Shown here: positions 22,954-34,559 of the stretch, in pieces
Layout of the letters: each line of letters begins with the position of its first letter
Position numbering within the stretch: position 1 is the stretch's first letter
DNA from: Nemophila menziesii
Lineage: Eukaryota; Streptophyta; Magnoliopsida; Boraginales; Hydrophyllaceae
DNA: 64,000 nt
NCBI GenBank assembly: GCA_029959085.1
Contig: JARWIR010000021.1
Coordinates: forward strand, 23,709,620 to 23,773,619
Reading direction: 5' to 3'
The notes under the pieces: generated by a model
What the model was told of the DNA's origin: nothing
Databases searched by the model: none
The model's input: the letters and a program-made list of their open reading frames with translations, nothing else
Program-made: the position numbers and the translations under genes

Positions 22954-23383
22954 TGCATACATATCTCTATATTCTTATTGAATTAAGTACATGTCCTTAT
23001 ATACAAAATCAATTGCTAGAATATAGTCATAGTAAATTGCATAGGTCCAATTCTTTTGTGTTAATTGAAGTACACAATATAAGTCTCTATATTTTGAGGT
23101 AGTTTTAGTACACATCCATATAATTTGAGTTATTTTCATTATAGGCCTTAAATTTTATACGTAAGTACAATATATGACACTAATTTTTAAGAGTAGAAAT
23201 TATACATAAATTTCAATTAATATACAATAAACCTCCAAAACAAAAAATTTGTAAAGAGGGGCAAATGAAGATTCAGAAAACTTAGGGACATATGAGATTT
23301 TTTTGGTATAAATATACTTTCTTTTTGGGTCAGATTTTTTTTTTGAAACCCAATGAATATATAAAAATCTATACTTGTGGTGT
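22954..23383. repeat. Linker between sub-repeats C and D
   Basis: Same organisation as the B-C linker: short 'ctctatatt' phrases, then the conserved block near 23228-23320. No coding sequence; the short open frames crossing it in both directions are unsupported. Confidence 0.55.
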
Positions 23384-25791
23384 ATATACTATCTCTTTTA
23401 TAAACACCACAAACAATTGTATACAAACCTATATGGTGGTGTATAAATTATATAAAAAAGTTTTAACACAAACTGAATTAAGCCTAAACTCAAGCCCCAG
23501 ACGACAATTAAGATCACCTTCATGGATGATGCAGAAGAAGAAAAAAATATATGTTCTTCAGTTTTTCAAATGGATTCTAGGTAAATTTTTTAACAGTTTT
23601 ATAAACTATTTGTTTTTAGTTGCGATCTAATTTTCTATGAACCAAAAAGTGTAAATACGATTGAGAAAAATCTCTTAATTATATTAAATATCCAATTATA
23701 TAATTTAAATATTATATATTTGTACTTGGTTGATTTGTTTATGTTAAAATCTCTCCAAAGTTGTTACTTTTTGTTGTTCTTATGATAATTTTCTATTTAT
23801 CTACTAAATTTAAGTCTTCGTTGATAACTTTTCTATAAGAATTTGACTCATCAAAATAAAATATAGTATAATTTTATTAATTTTTAGTACTTTACGATGA
23901 TCCTAACATTTCAACAAAGGAACATTGATAATTATCTTGGTAAGTCTTTCCTTTTTTAATAACTTTATATAATATAAGTATATGAAATATATGATATGAT
24001 CCTTTCTATAATTCCCACAAAATATATATAAGTCAATGCAATATGAATTTGAAATAATAGGCATTTCGTTCTTTATTAGTTTTTAATTTTACTTTTTAAA
24101 TTCTTAAACATCAACTTTATATGTTTTAAGATTTATACTTTAAACTAATTCTAAAAATTACTTTTAGATTTTGAAATTTTCATATATACATGACCCTATT
24201 AAGTCATGAAGATACATTGCACTTGTCTCTAAAGGAGTATCAAATATACCCTTGTTAGAAAATATACTATTGTTAAGGGGTAGATTCGCAATGTGAGGAC
24301 ATTTGAGTAATTGATAAATTTGTGTTGTGGGCTTAATTAATAATATATTGTGCTTACTATTCTGTGACAATATATAAGGGGCCACATAGATATCCTCTTA
24401 AGCCTTATTATCTTCTTTGACAAGCTTTTTTGGAAATTACACCATTGGTCGTTTAATTATGCACCTATTTCTTTAAGTAGCATATATACACTATCGTTAT
24501 TCCAAAAATATCAAAGATACCCTGTGGAGGGGTACATTTTCTCGTTATATTGTAACACATGTACATTTATGACATAAGAATATACGTTGGTGTTTTGGTC
24601 TTTGCATAACTCATGGATTAGTTGTGTAATTAACTCGACCCCTTTATGTATTGCACCACACTATTTGTATTTGTGTAACACATGTACATTAAATACTTTA
24701 CAATACGCATAGTATATTTGTCCTTTTCCGTGACACTCCGATACATATAACCTTGCTTCTTTATTCATCTCATCATATTCTAAGCGCCTCACTCATTAGA
24801 CTCATACTTTATGAGTAGTATATGTACTTTCACTTATACTTAATCAGCTTCGAAATATATTTTAATTTCAAAGATTTGTGTAATATACTCTCTATTTTTA
24901 ATACATTATGCGTAATTTAAAAATCATTGCATAATAGATTGGATAATTAAGTCCGTGTAACTTGTAGATTTTATGTAGTTTTTCCTTAATTAACCTTTTC
25001 TTTATACAAACTAACGACCATATAGTCTTATTAATCTAAATAAGACATGTTACATCTTCTATATCTTATAGAATTTTTTATGGAATAATTTTTTTCCAGG
25101 ATTAAAATGGTTGTCCGAGGATATAACAATGATGACATGGAGAATCTAGATACCCTTTGTGAGAGGTTTGGTTGTATAATAAGGCCTCGCAGGCCCACAA
25201 TAAAGCTAGGAAAACTTCAGCTTTATCTGGAAGTGTAATGAGTATAATTGGAACAGAGTATTATACTCGAGCACCTCCTTCATTCAACTCAAACTCAAGT
25301 GGGCCAAGCAAACCAGTCATAATAAATTCTAAAGACATTACAAGCTTTAAAAGAGTTTATTAGCAAGATAAAGACCATGTTCTTTCTTATTTTATCTTTC
25401 AGTGGCTAGAATATTAAGGATTTAATCTCGATTGGAGACTATTCAACAAGTTATAGGTAATTATACTGTTTTTAGTCTCCTTTAGCTTGATTTTTTTGTG
25501 TATAATCAAATTTTGTTGAATATTTGTAAACAATGTGATATTGAATTGAAAAGAGTAATTTAGAAAGTATTTTATGTTCATTCCTTTTTTTAATTTAATG
25601 AGTTAAATATTTTTTTAAGTAACATTTTTTGTTGTTTTTCCTTTTTTGCAAAGCATGAAAACATTAATAGATGTATCTCAGAGCATTTTTTAACCATCCA
25701 AGAACTAAATTGTTAACCATTTATTAAGCACCAAAAAATAAAATAAATCAAAAAATCATTTTGAAACTCATCTCTTACTTATGAAACAACC
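23384..25791 (+). pseudogene. Sub-repeat D, Unit 1 (3' end cut by Helitron relic)
   Basis: Exon 1 at 23522 is open: MDDAEEEKNICSSVFQMDSR, then a gtaaat donor. Exon 2 near 23896-23940 (acatttcaacaaagg, donor g/gtaagt) has damage at its start. Exon 3 near 25137 (MENLDTLCERFGCIIRP-type), then a frame shift into ARKTSALSGSVMS ... RAPPSFNS (within 25172-25363). A block at about 25655 (agcatgaaaacattaatag) has lost its AG acceptor (tgcaaag). The copy stops abruptly inside the phrase gaaacaacct (about 25791), where the other sub-repeats continue tatagagaag. Helitron helicase sequence follows. Confidence 0.6.
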
Positions 25792-27603
25792 TTAAGCGAT
25801 TGTTTTCTAACATTACACCTGGATTTTTCATATATATTCAACGAGATTGAAAATGTCGAATATGTTGTTCGCCCTCCTTTAAACAACAACGATGCGATCC
25901 CAGGTGAATCCATTGCGATTAAAATATACCCGAGGCTACGACATTTAGTTACAATCGTATTGTACAAAAATGTCTTCCCTGTTCTAGCACCTCCACTTAG
26001 AAAAAAGTTTAGTCCTATATTTTCAAGAACGTAGTCAATTACTTTATTATAGGCGCGACTTTAGGCATTGATATAACTTTGAACATCCGTTTCTCGCGCC
26101 TCCGCCTGAAGTTGTATATGTTCTGATAATAATTAGGTACTTACATGCGAACTCCAATTACCCGTTGATTGTAGCATTTGAGTAAAGTCAAGTAGAGTTT
26201 TTCCAATTTCCATCAGTAGTGTATTTATGAGATACAACCCATTTTCTTTTATTTCTTCATCTGTGGGCTCAAGAATAGCATGTGATGCACGAATCTTGGG
26301 TGCAAGATCATCGCATATGTGCTTTGAAAATCCTTTCCAAAGGTCATATGGATTGAGTGGATGACATTGTGTTTGTATCACCGAAAATAATCTTCTTAGC
26401 TGGTAACCAGTATTCATAACCAAAGCCTCTTATAGACATTGTACCCATTCGTCATCGTCCTCTAGAAGGCCTCTGGCAGCACACGAACTTGAACAAACCA
26501 TGCAACTTACCATTAAATGTATGCAGACCCTCAAAGGATCGATGTCCTTGTACATGAGTTAGCAACAAATGGAGATAAATCAATATCCACAATTAGGGTG
26601 GCGAAATGCATTCGTCCAATAGCAAATCCCCTTTGCCTAGGTGTTTATTTTCCCTCTGTACTATTCCAAACAAAATGTTGCGGGAATTTCTGGTATGTGT
26701 ATTTACGGGAAATTGAATTTGTGGCACAACAATAGTAAAACCTGTTAAATTTATTTTATGACGTCCAACACCCTTGATAATTGAATCCATTGATTTCTCG
26801 AGATCAAAACCAACTATTTGTTCTCCAGGTAAAATGAATTTGCAAGCATACTACCACGGGAACCTTTTGATATAAATGATATCCTAATATACGCTTGGCT
26901 GCTTCATGGGGTTCAATATATCTAGCATCGATATATTATTTAATCTCGTCTCCACCTAACACAATTGTTGCTCGATCGTGACCTTTGTATATATACTTAT
27001 GAATTTACTTCACACACCTAACCCCCGCATGAACTTCAACATTTATGTGACAGTTGAATATTTTCGACAAATAAGGATTATATGGTACCACATCCATATT
27101 CTCAACATTTTGCTTCCTCATAACGAAAACACGACCATCATCACGACGATGATAAATAGGATAACCATCTTCTTTCATGATTGTGGTCTCCATGAACTGT
27201 TTAGGGTAAGTTTTAGTGCAGTGACCATCCACCATGCACGCCGCAACACTCTTCTAAGTGCCACATGGGCTATGAACTATGCACCTTTCAAAATATCAAA
27301 GAGAAGTGGATGAACAGACATGTTAGGGAATTCGACACACACTTAGTTATAAATTTGGTCAACATATCGAATCTCGTCAGGTCCTTCTAAGAATATCAAC
27401 ATATGCACATGCGCTAGACCTCTTTTTTGAAATTCAATAGTTAAGGCACGTGCTACGATGCATCCAAATACATTGCTTGACACCATTTCTTTAATCAGAC
27501 GGTCTTTATTCATTTTGAATACACGAACAACTAAATCTGACCTATCAATATGGTTTGATGCGGAAGCAAAGATGTTATTTATAGCGAATTTAGATTTTCT
27601 ATA
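25792..27603 (-). pseudogene. Helitron Rep/helicase pseudogene, Unit 1 fragment
   Basis: Minus-strand RepHel relic truncated at both ends. From 27600 leftwards: end of the Rep domain with the HUH motif (HVH, 27403-27411), TTIMKEDGYPIYHRRDDGR, VVPYNPYL, CHINVEV, then a stop at the expected first catalytic tyrosine (27005-27007) followed by IHKYIYKGHDRATIVLGG. Then the linker region (QGHRSFEGLHTFNGKLHG) and the helicase start GYQLRRLFSVIQTQCHP (26423 onwards). The PIF1-type Walker A reads GGARTGKT (25971-25994), followed by [17 protein letters not shown] and NVRKQS. The remaining helicase motifs (Walker B onwards) are missing because the element ends at sub-repeat D. Internal stops occur, for example before EALVMNTG. 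Confidence 0.92.
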
Positions 27604-28724
27604 ATCTATAATCTAATTAACATGATTGAAATTTATAAAATTTATCCTTTTAGGAAATCTATGAGTCCTAATGTCAAGTTACAAAATTTAACTTATTTAA
27701 CAATTTAAATAGTTCAATTGCTAAAATTTATAAACACCTAGAAAACAAAACCTCTTTTTTGACAAAAAAAAAAAAACAAAACACTTTTGAATTACTAAAA
27801 CTAAATCAGTACTTTTAGTTTTGAATTAATCAACTGGAAGTCACGTTCAATACCACTGATTGAATAATCAACTCTATAAAAAGCTAATTACGCAACCAAG
27901 CATCTCATAAATTCTTCAAAATAACAAAAGTAAAAGGAAAAAAATGAGAATTAATTACAAAACGAATAAGATGTGTAATATGACCCCGTATACTCTTTCA
28001 CATATCTCAAGCAGTCCATCCAGTAGTTTTTGGTAGAATAATTTCTTGAATAACGCCATACAGTGCTGTTTTTAGTTCCTTAGGGATTAATATTTATCTG
28101 CGTATGTGTATTTATTCACTTATATGTATGTACCAGAGTTTTACTCGTAAAAGCTTTTATACTATCTCTACAGCTCCAAGTAACTCCACCCTTAATTGTA
28201 TACAAGGGACTAAACTATCAAAATCTGTAAAGATAAAAAGACTGAATGGGTAATTTACTCTATAAACAACTAAGTTAAGGTATCATACATTTCTCGAACT
28301 ATGAACAGTCCATATGTTAGAATACAACCCCAACATTAAAACTGCGAAAAGGCCTACAATAAGTAGTTCTGGAGTGAAGCCGGGATTATGAACATTAATG
28401 GCCATTGTAGGATTTGTATACATAATAATAAATATACTTACATCAGACCATCTCCAACACTTGGCCCAAATGGATATTTACTGCAACAGTCCCTATATTA
28501 AGCAAAAAGTTCACTTTAAACCTCTACATTAAGCAAAAATTGCACTCCCTCCAACTGAAAATAAGAGTATACGTCCTCTTGCACCAACATCCTTTCCTTG
28601 TTCATAACCCGTTCCAATTGCCAAAACTGTTTCATTTTCGCTTATAGTAATGTTCTTTGATTTTTTTTGTGAGGGAAAAAAATTTAGAGAAAAGAAATTA
28701 TAAAAGATAAAAAGTCAAACTTAC

Positions 28725-29716
28725 AATTCATGTAACTACTAGAACGGTGAGTGCATTTTTTGAAGGTTGAATAGGAATTGAAGCCACGGTTGGGCCTCCA
28801 GATTTCTCAAGTTCCATTTTACGGACCTCAAATTCTTCGACAGGGTATGTACCTTCTAACTTCATATTATAATGCTCAATTTGATGCCCGTCTTCTTTAT
28901 CAACCAGAGATGACAACACTTGTTTCAATGGCTTTAGAACCTGCATAATATGAAACAAAAGCTGTATTTCAGATTCCTTCATCTTTATCTTTTAACTGTT
29001 TTATGAAATAATATTGTTTCAGGAAAAATTTACTAACCAATCTGAAACGATGATGGAGTACAAATTCTTGTCTGCAAAATAAGTCACTTGATGAGGAGTC
29101 CCCTTCAACGGTATCTACACCCATTTAAGAATTATAATACACAGATTTAAAATTATATTGAGACAACTTTAACTTCAAGAAGAAGAATTAAAGATAAAAA
29201 AGAACACCTTTTGTACTAGCCAATGGTTGTCATATGATAAATACGTCGAAAGTTGGCAAATTTTCAATGAACCATGTCATAAAAAAGGAATTATAGAAGT
29301 AATTTACAAAATCCATTAAAAAGTGGATGAATGATTATTATATCAGTAACACGACATATATAAAACCATGATTGCAGCTCACATTATGAATAACAATGAA
29401 GGCAACTATAATTCTGTCACATATCTATAATTAAAAGTTAATTGAAAACAAAATTAGCAAAATAAAAACACAGAAGTTGTAGTATGAAGAAACTAACCTG
29501 TGGATGCAATATGAGGTTCTTCCTATATAATATGAACCAAAATGGCCTTGAACCACCAATAGATAAACCCTTGGAGCCACCAATATTTTTGAAAATAGTT
29601 ATACATTTTGTCAAACTTCCAGATAAAGACTCCTCCCTTGCATACGGATCTAATGGCATCCCCTCCCCATATATGTTAATTTCAGCTCATCACTTAAAAG
29701 GCTTCTGATAATACTG
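28725..29716 (-). pseudogene. CPSF160 exon relics, Unit 2 copy
   Basis: Same five exon relics as in Unit 1 at +20351: 29716-29498, 29424-29351, 29273-29208, 29114-29042 and 28940-28725. Differences include PLDPYAREES in place of PLDLYAREES, KLELEKSGG-type wording in the last exon in place of MEHEKSGG, VLKPLKQ in place of VPKPLKQ, and Tyr in place of His in the third exon (STYLSYD). The stop after NALTVLVVT is shared, so disruption predates the duplication. Confidence 0.86.
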
Positions 29717-30418
29717 CTGTAATTATAATTAAATTAGATAATTCTGAAAGGTTAAAATTAATTCAATTTTGTAGAGTTTATTCCTTTTATACCTTTGGAG
29801 AATCCAATTAATTTATATAGAAAATTATTTTGTACTTAAGATATAATTTTAATAAAACAACAAAAAAATCAAAGAAAAAATAACTAACCCCCCACAAATT
29901 ATAACTAAAAAGGAATTTATATACTAACTAAACTATCATACAACATGATGCGTATATTTTACCTTCATTTGACAGATGGTGTAATGCCAAGAGCTTGTTC
30001 CTTTTATCTTATGGGTTTAACTTGTTTCCTTTTCGTTCGAAGGGTTTAGACCATCTCCAGTAGTTGAATACCAAAGTGAGGATTAAAAAGTATATATAAT
30101 TCAGAAAAATAATAACACAAATGCATTCTGACCTTGTTTTTTTAAGACTCCCATCTCCCATTGTTTCACAACTTCAAATTTGATAAAGATCACAATAATA
30201 GGCGATGGATTTAACAAAAAGAGCGACAAAATTAGCCAAATTAATTCAGCCAAAAAGGGTGTAGCAGCACCCAAGAGACATTTTATTGAAGCCCTATCCA
30301 GCAGTTAAGTTACTGCAAAACAATTAAAAAATGCAGTATAAGACCAAATTAATGAGCTATGTTAGTAAAATAACTCAATTTATTTTTTGAGTTTCAATTA
30401 AAAATTAATTTTTCTTAC

Positions 30419-30790
30419 CTTAATTTGGGTTCTTCGCCAAGTCGGGTTGATTGATGGTAGAGAATGGTCCTTGAGTGGAGGCGGTTTTCGTGTGTGTTGG
30501 TTGAAGGTGATTGTTGATGGCGTAGCCAAGCTGGTTTGATGATGGTGGAGAATTAGCCTGAGAGTTGTGGCATCAGCTTGGTGGGAAGGTAAGTGTTTCC
30601 AAGCTGGGTTGATGATGATGGTGGAGAATGGTCCCCAAGTGGCGTAGGTTTCTTTGATTGTTGATGGCGTAGCCAAGCCGGGTTGCGGTGAGCAGCTTGG
30701 TGGGAGAGAGAGAGCGATTGTGCAGGTGGAAAGGTGAGACTTGAGTGTGAAAAGTGATTTCTTTTTGTTTTTTGTTCAAATGTGAGCCAC
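30419..30790 (-). other. Upstream exon-like block, Unit 2 copy
   Basis: Copy of 10068-10440 with the same AAG/GTAAGA donor. An indel near 30558 (agcctgag where Unit 1 has agccccgag) shifts the apparent open frame, which argues against selection on this frame as protein. Confidence 0.4.
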
Positions 30791-31042
30791 TTAGCAGGAG
30801 AGAATTATGAACTAAAAATTTGAAAAGATAGAAAAATATAGAAATTCGTTATCATGTATCACAAATAAATAGTATAAAAAAATTATAAAAAAGTCCACAT
30901 ATAATCTAACGGTTGATAAATATAGAAGGAAATCAAAACATTTGTGACTATTGATCTAATTTACACAGTCTTGGCCATTAATCAAATTAGATATAATAGC
31001 TAGAAAAAAAAAATAATCTAAAGGCAAAAAAATATGGAGGGA

Positions 31043-31077
31043 AATAGGAGACTTGGGCCGTTGGCCCTTCTCCTATT
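31043..31077. other. GC hairpin in spacer, Unit 2 copy
   Basis: Identical to 10693-10727: GGGCC-GTT-GGCCC core with AATAGGAGA/TCTCCTATT outer arms. Confidence 0.6.
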
Positions 31078-31387
31078 TTATATAGATGTGTATATATATA
31101 TTATATTGGCTAAAATTATTTTAATGGTATAATAGGTACTGAAAAAATAGATGTTTAATTTTATTAGTGGTGTTAAATATATTTAATGACTGTTCCTTAA
31201 AGCCCAACTTATTTTACCCCAGATATCAGACCCAATACACTATAATATTTTTTAATTAAAAAATTATATAGTTCAAACCCAACCCAATAGAAAGAAAGAG
31301 AAGAATAATTAAACCATGTTACAACCCTATCTCTTCAAACCTATATAATAGTAATGTTTAGCAACAAGCCGTCATTAGCTCCTCTCT

Positions 31388-33835
31388 CATACAAAACTTC
31401 ATGACTTTAGCAAAATTCATGGGCTGCGTTCTTGGTAACACTTTAACCTTTTTATTGAATTGAATAGTTTCTGTAAAATTTATTTTATTTTTCTAGTTTT
31501 ACAAAATTAAAGTTTTATATTAACTATTGGGATTTCGTATGAATTGGGGTTTTCTAAGGTTTTTTATTTTTGAATTTGATTTTTTAATATGATTTGAATT
31601 AGTGATTTCTTTTTTTTGAAGGGTGAATATGAAAATTTTCTTTTAAAAAAAATTGAATTTTGTTTTGATTTATAAATGTTGAAAATTAGGAAATCTTAAT
31701 ATTTTTTATAAATCAAGTTTTAATTCATGTAACAGTAACTGAATAACATAGAAATAAGATTTAATTTAACTCTTGAGTTCCCCATGTGTACTTGTGTAAT
31801 TTTGTTTAACAAAACCATCTTAACATGATGAAAGATTTGATATATTCATATTGGATTGGAATTTTTTTTAAGAAATTAAAAATAAAATATTGATTATGTT
31901 TGGATCGTTTATATTAATGAAGATGTCAAAAATATATTCTTTGATGAGTTGATAATGGTAGTTTTTAGTATACTCTTTTATTAAATTAATTTTCATTTAT
32001 AAGTATTTCGTTAATAATTTGTATTAAACACAACTAAATTTATAATTTATTCATGCATTTCTTGATACAGAAAAAAGATTGTTGATCATGACATTTCATC
32101 AAAGGAGAACATTAACGGTAAGTCTTCGATCTTAAATTGTGATAAACTTGAATAGAGGGTGATAAGATTAAATTGCTGGTAAACTTGTATAGAGCATAAT
32201 AAGATAAATATGTAATTGAATAATTTTTTTCTAAAGTATTTTTATGTAGTAATCTATAATTTTTAGGGTGGATTTAATCTTTAAATTCTTTCAACTAAAA
32301 TCCTTATACTTTGACTTGATTTGTGGCTCCTATGAATAGATAGATAAATTAGAATTTGTAAAGTATTATGTAAAACCTTTATTGAGGATTCATTACTTTT
32401 TAAGTTGTTAAAAGTGTATAATATAACTTTCCACCTTATTTTATTTTAAATTTGATTACTAAAATTCATGGTCTTTGCAACTATATTTTAAAATCTAATA
32501 TGTTAGGATTACTATATTCTGTTTAATGTCTTGTTTCCCTTCACTTCCGTTAGCTATACTAAATATGAAACGTTAATAACTTTAATTAAAATTGAAGCTT
32601 TAATAATCTAATTATTGATTGCAAAACATCTTTCTTTCCCAAGCCTGAATAAATTTTGTTCTTGGACGGAAAACCTAAATTTGTTTATATCATATAATTA
32701 TTGGATTATGTTATAAGTTATAAATTTCACACTATATCCACTTTGGTGGTAGGAGTAATTTTTTTAATGCATTTACTTAATTTATTCATTTAATCTGTGG
32801 ATTATGATTGATTATTAATAATTTGGTTATAACAAATGAATAAGGATCTGGAGGCTTTGATCAAGATGTTACAGCGGTGTAAGGTGGTGTTGTGAATGAG
32901 AAAGGACAACCCACTCCCAACATTCATATACCAAGTCAACCATTTCATCCTACACCAACACATATTCTTCTTCCCAAGTACCAAACCACAAATTTCACTC
33001 CATAACAAACAAATAATAAACCTTATCCCCTACATCAAACTTCTATAAAAAGAACCTGTAATAGATTACAGTTTATATTAAACAAAAAATTAAAATGTCT
33101 AAATGATATAAACTCCCTGTAAGTCTTTTACTCTAGTTTAATTTTAAATATTTTGTCATTTTTAAATGTATATGGTTTCTCATTCCCATTTTATTTATTT
33201 TCAAAAAAATTAACATGAACCCTATAATTTTCTAATAAAAGTTTCTCTCCAATCTCATTCACAACACCACCTGAATGAATAAGGGACAGATCCTTGTGAA
33301 GAGACAAGTAAATAAGGAGGAGATGAGTTGAGGTTGATTCTCATGTAGGTGTTGAAGAAGAAGGAGAAGAGAAAGTTTGTGTTAAATCCAAATCAATCTA
33401 AAGAATAAAATAGAACAAGAAGAACATGTATCTACTGAGTAGAAAAAGGAGAAATTGAGAAGATCTCAGGTGGATAATCCACATTACTCACCAGAATATA
33501 TAGTGGAATATATTTGCATCAAACATGAGATATTCTTGCAATACAAGCAAGCCTGGAGTGAAAAGGGGAAAAATTTGACTTCTCTCCATGATGTTTTTTT
33601 TATTACTTCACACATTAATAAGATTGTTGCTCATGTCAATTCAACAAAGGGATCAATTCATGTAGTTTACTCCGTAGTTATAACTATTAGATCTCAAGTT
33701 GTTTATAGGCTTGAAAAATTATATTATATTAGATTTTTTATACTTTTTATCTCTTCTATTCATATGTTGTTAAATATCATTAGAATGAAGTGTACAATGG
33801 AACTTCTGACCTCACTTCATTGATTGTGTTCTGTG
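31388..33835 (+). pseudogene. Sub-repeat 0, Unit 2 copy
   Basis: ATG at 31401 (MTLAKFMGCVL); exon 2 at 32071-32117 with intact splice signals. This copy has the longest open frame of the region: 33455-33823, 122 codons, starting MRRSQVDNPHYSPEYIVEYI. Unit 1 lacks one T in the ggataatcc phrase, and Units 1 and 3 have nine Ts where this copy has eight, so the frame is broken in both. Unit 3 also has a stop (ttgtaatac). The long frame may therefore be a homopolymer accident. I do not recognise the product. Confidence 0.45.
32882..33272. mobile_element. 391-bp terminal-inverted-repeat element, Unit 2 copy
   Basis: Inverted termini at 32882-32901 and 33253-33272, with the same 20-bp sequence and size as in Unit 1. 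Confidence 0.65.
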
Positions 33836-34559
33836 ATACCAGTTCAACATGTAGCTTATAATTATCAACTCATTATAATACTTATGAATATCGTAATCGA
33901 GGAGAATCATGTATTTTACCTTAAAACTTCCCATATTTTTTAAATTTTTATGTACTACACATGTAATAATATTAGTTATTAGGGTCATGAATCTATTAAT
34001 GAACATTTTAAGCAACATGACTCGATAGAATAAGATTGTCTTTTAAAAAACTTCTAAAATAAAGTACCATTTAGGAGTACCATTAGAGATTTGGGAGATA
34101 TTCATTACCAATAAACAATTAAGTATTTATTATAAATCATCAAAGAGTAACTTAATACTAAAATAACTTTTTTATATATATCCAGCTAAAAGTTAAAAAT
34201 TGAATCCGTGATTGGACCACCTACTTGCCACATCATGGGTGCTGTTTAGGTGATGTATTTTTGGGTGATACCCAGCATTACTCAAAATTATTATATGATT
34301 TTGAGGTTTTATTACATAGATATGATTCTTTTATCAGTTTTCTCTTCTGAAAATACAAAACAGAGATAGAAAAAGAGGTCTTCATGGTATCTTAGTTAGA
34401 ATTTGATTCTTAAAGTTAGTCAATTCGATTATCACCTTAATGTATGTAATAGATATTTTCTTTTAAATTTTTAAACTGCAACTAGTTTTGTCTTTTAAGA
34501 TTGATATTTCTAATTTTCATCTGTATTATATTTACATATAATTATGATTGCAATCTTTA

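Larger units (their letters stand above)
7252..27603. repeat. Macro-repeat Unit 1 (~20.35 kb between starts)
   Basis: Direct tandem copy. Landmarks recur in Unit 2 at +20351 (8377 to 28728), rising to +20606 on the right side because of a deletion in Unit 1 near 16925. They recur in Unit 3 at about +38826. The left boundary is where homology with Unit 2 begins (ttctataatctaattaac, about 7252); the right boundary is where Helitron sequence stops and Unit 2 begins. Contents in order: non-coding DNA, CPSF160 exon relics, promoter-like spacer, sub-repeat 0, sub-repeats A-D, and a Helitron fragment. Confidence 0.93.

Noticed and set aside
23292..23630. 112-codon open frame (and its copy at 43897-44235)
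   Set aside because: It crosses a repeat linker, exon 1 of sub-repeat D in a different frame and the start of an intron. Phe/Tyr/Ile/Lys-rich composition reflects AT-rich DNA. Unit 3 breaks it by indels.
24164..24385. Minus-strand frame MAPYILSQNSKHN, repeated at 44770 and 63098
   Set aside because: It lies antisense in the long intron of sub-repeat D. It recurs only because the units are near-identical, and the same region in A-C is broken by stops.
14210..25791. CRISPR array or satellite DNA
   Set aside because: The internal repeats are 2.4-3.1 kb, diverged and gene-like, with no short repeat/spacer alternation.
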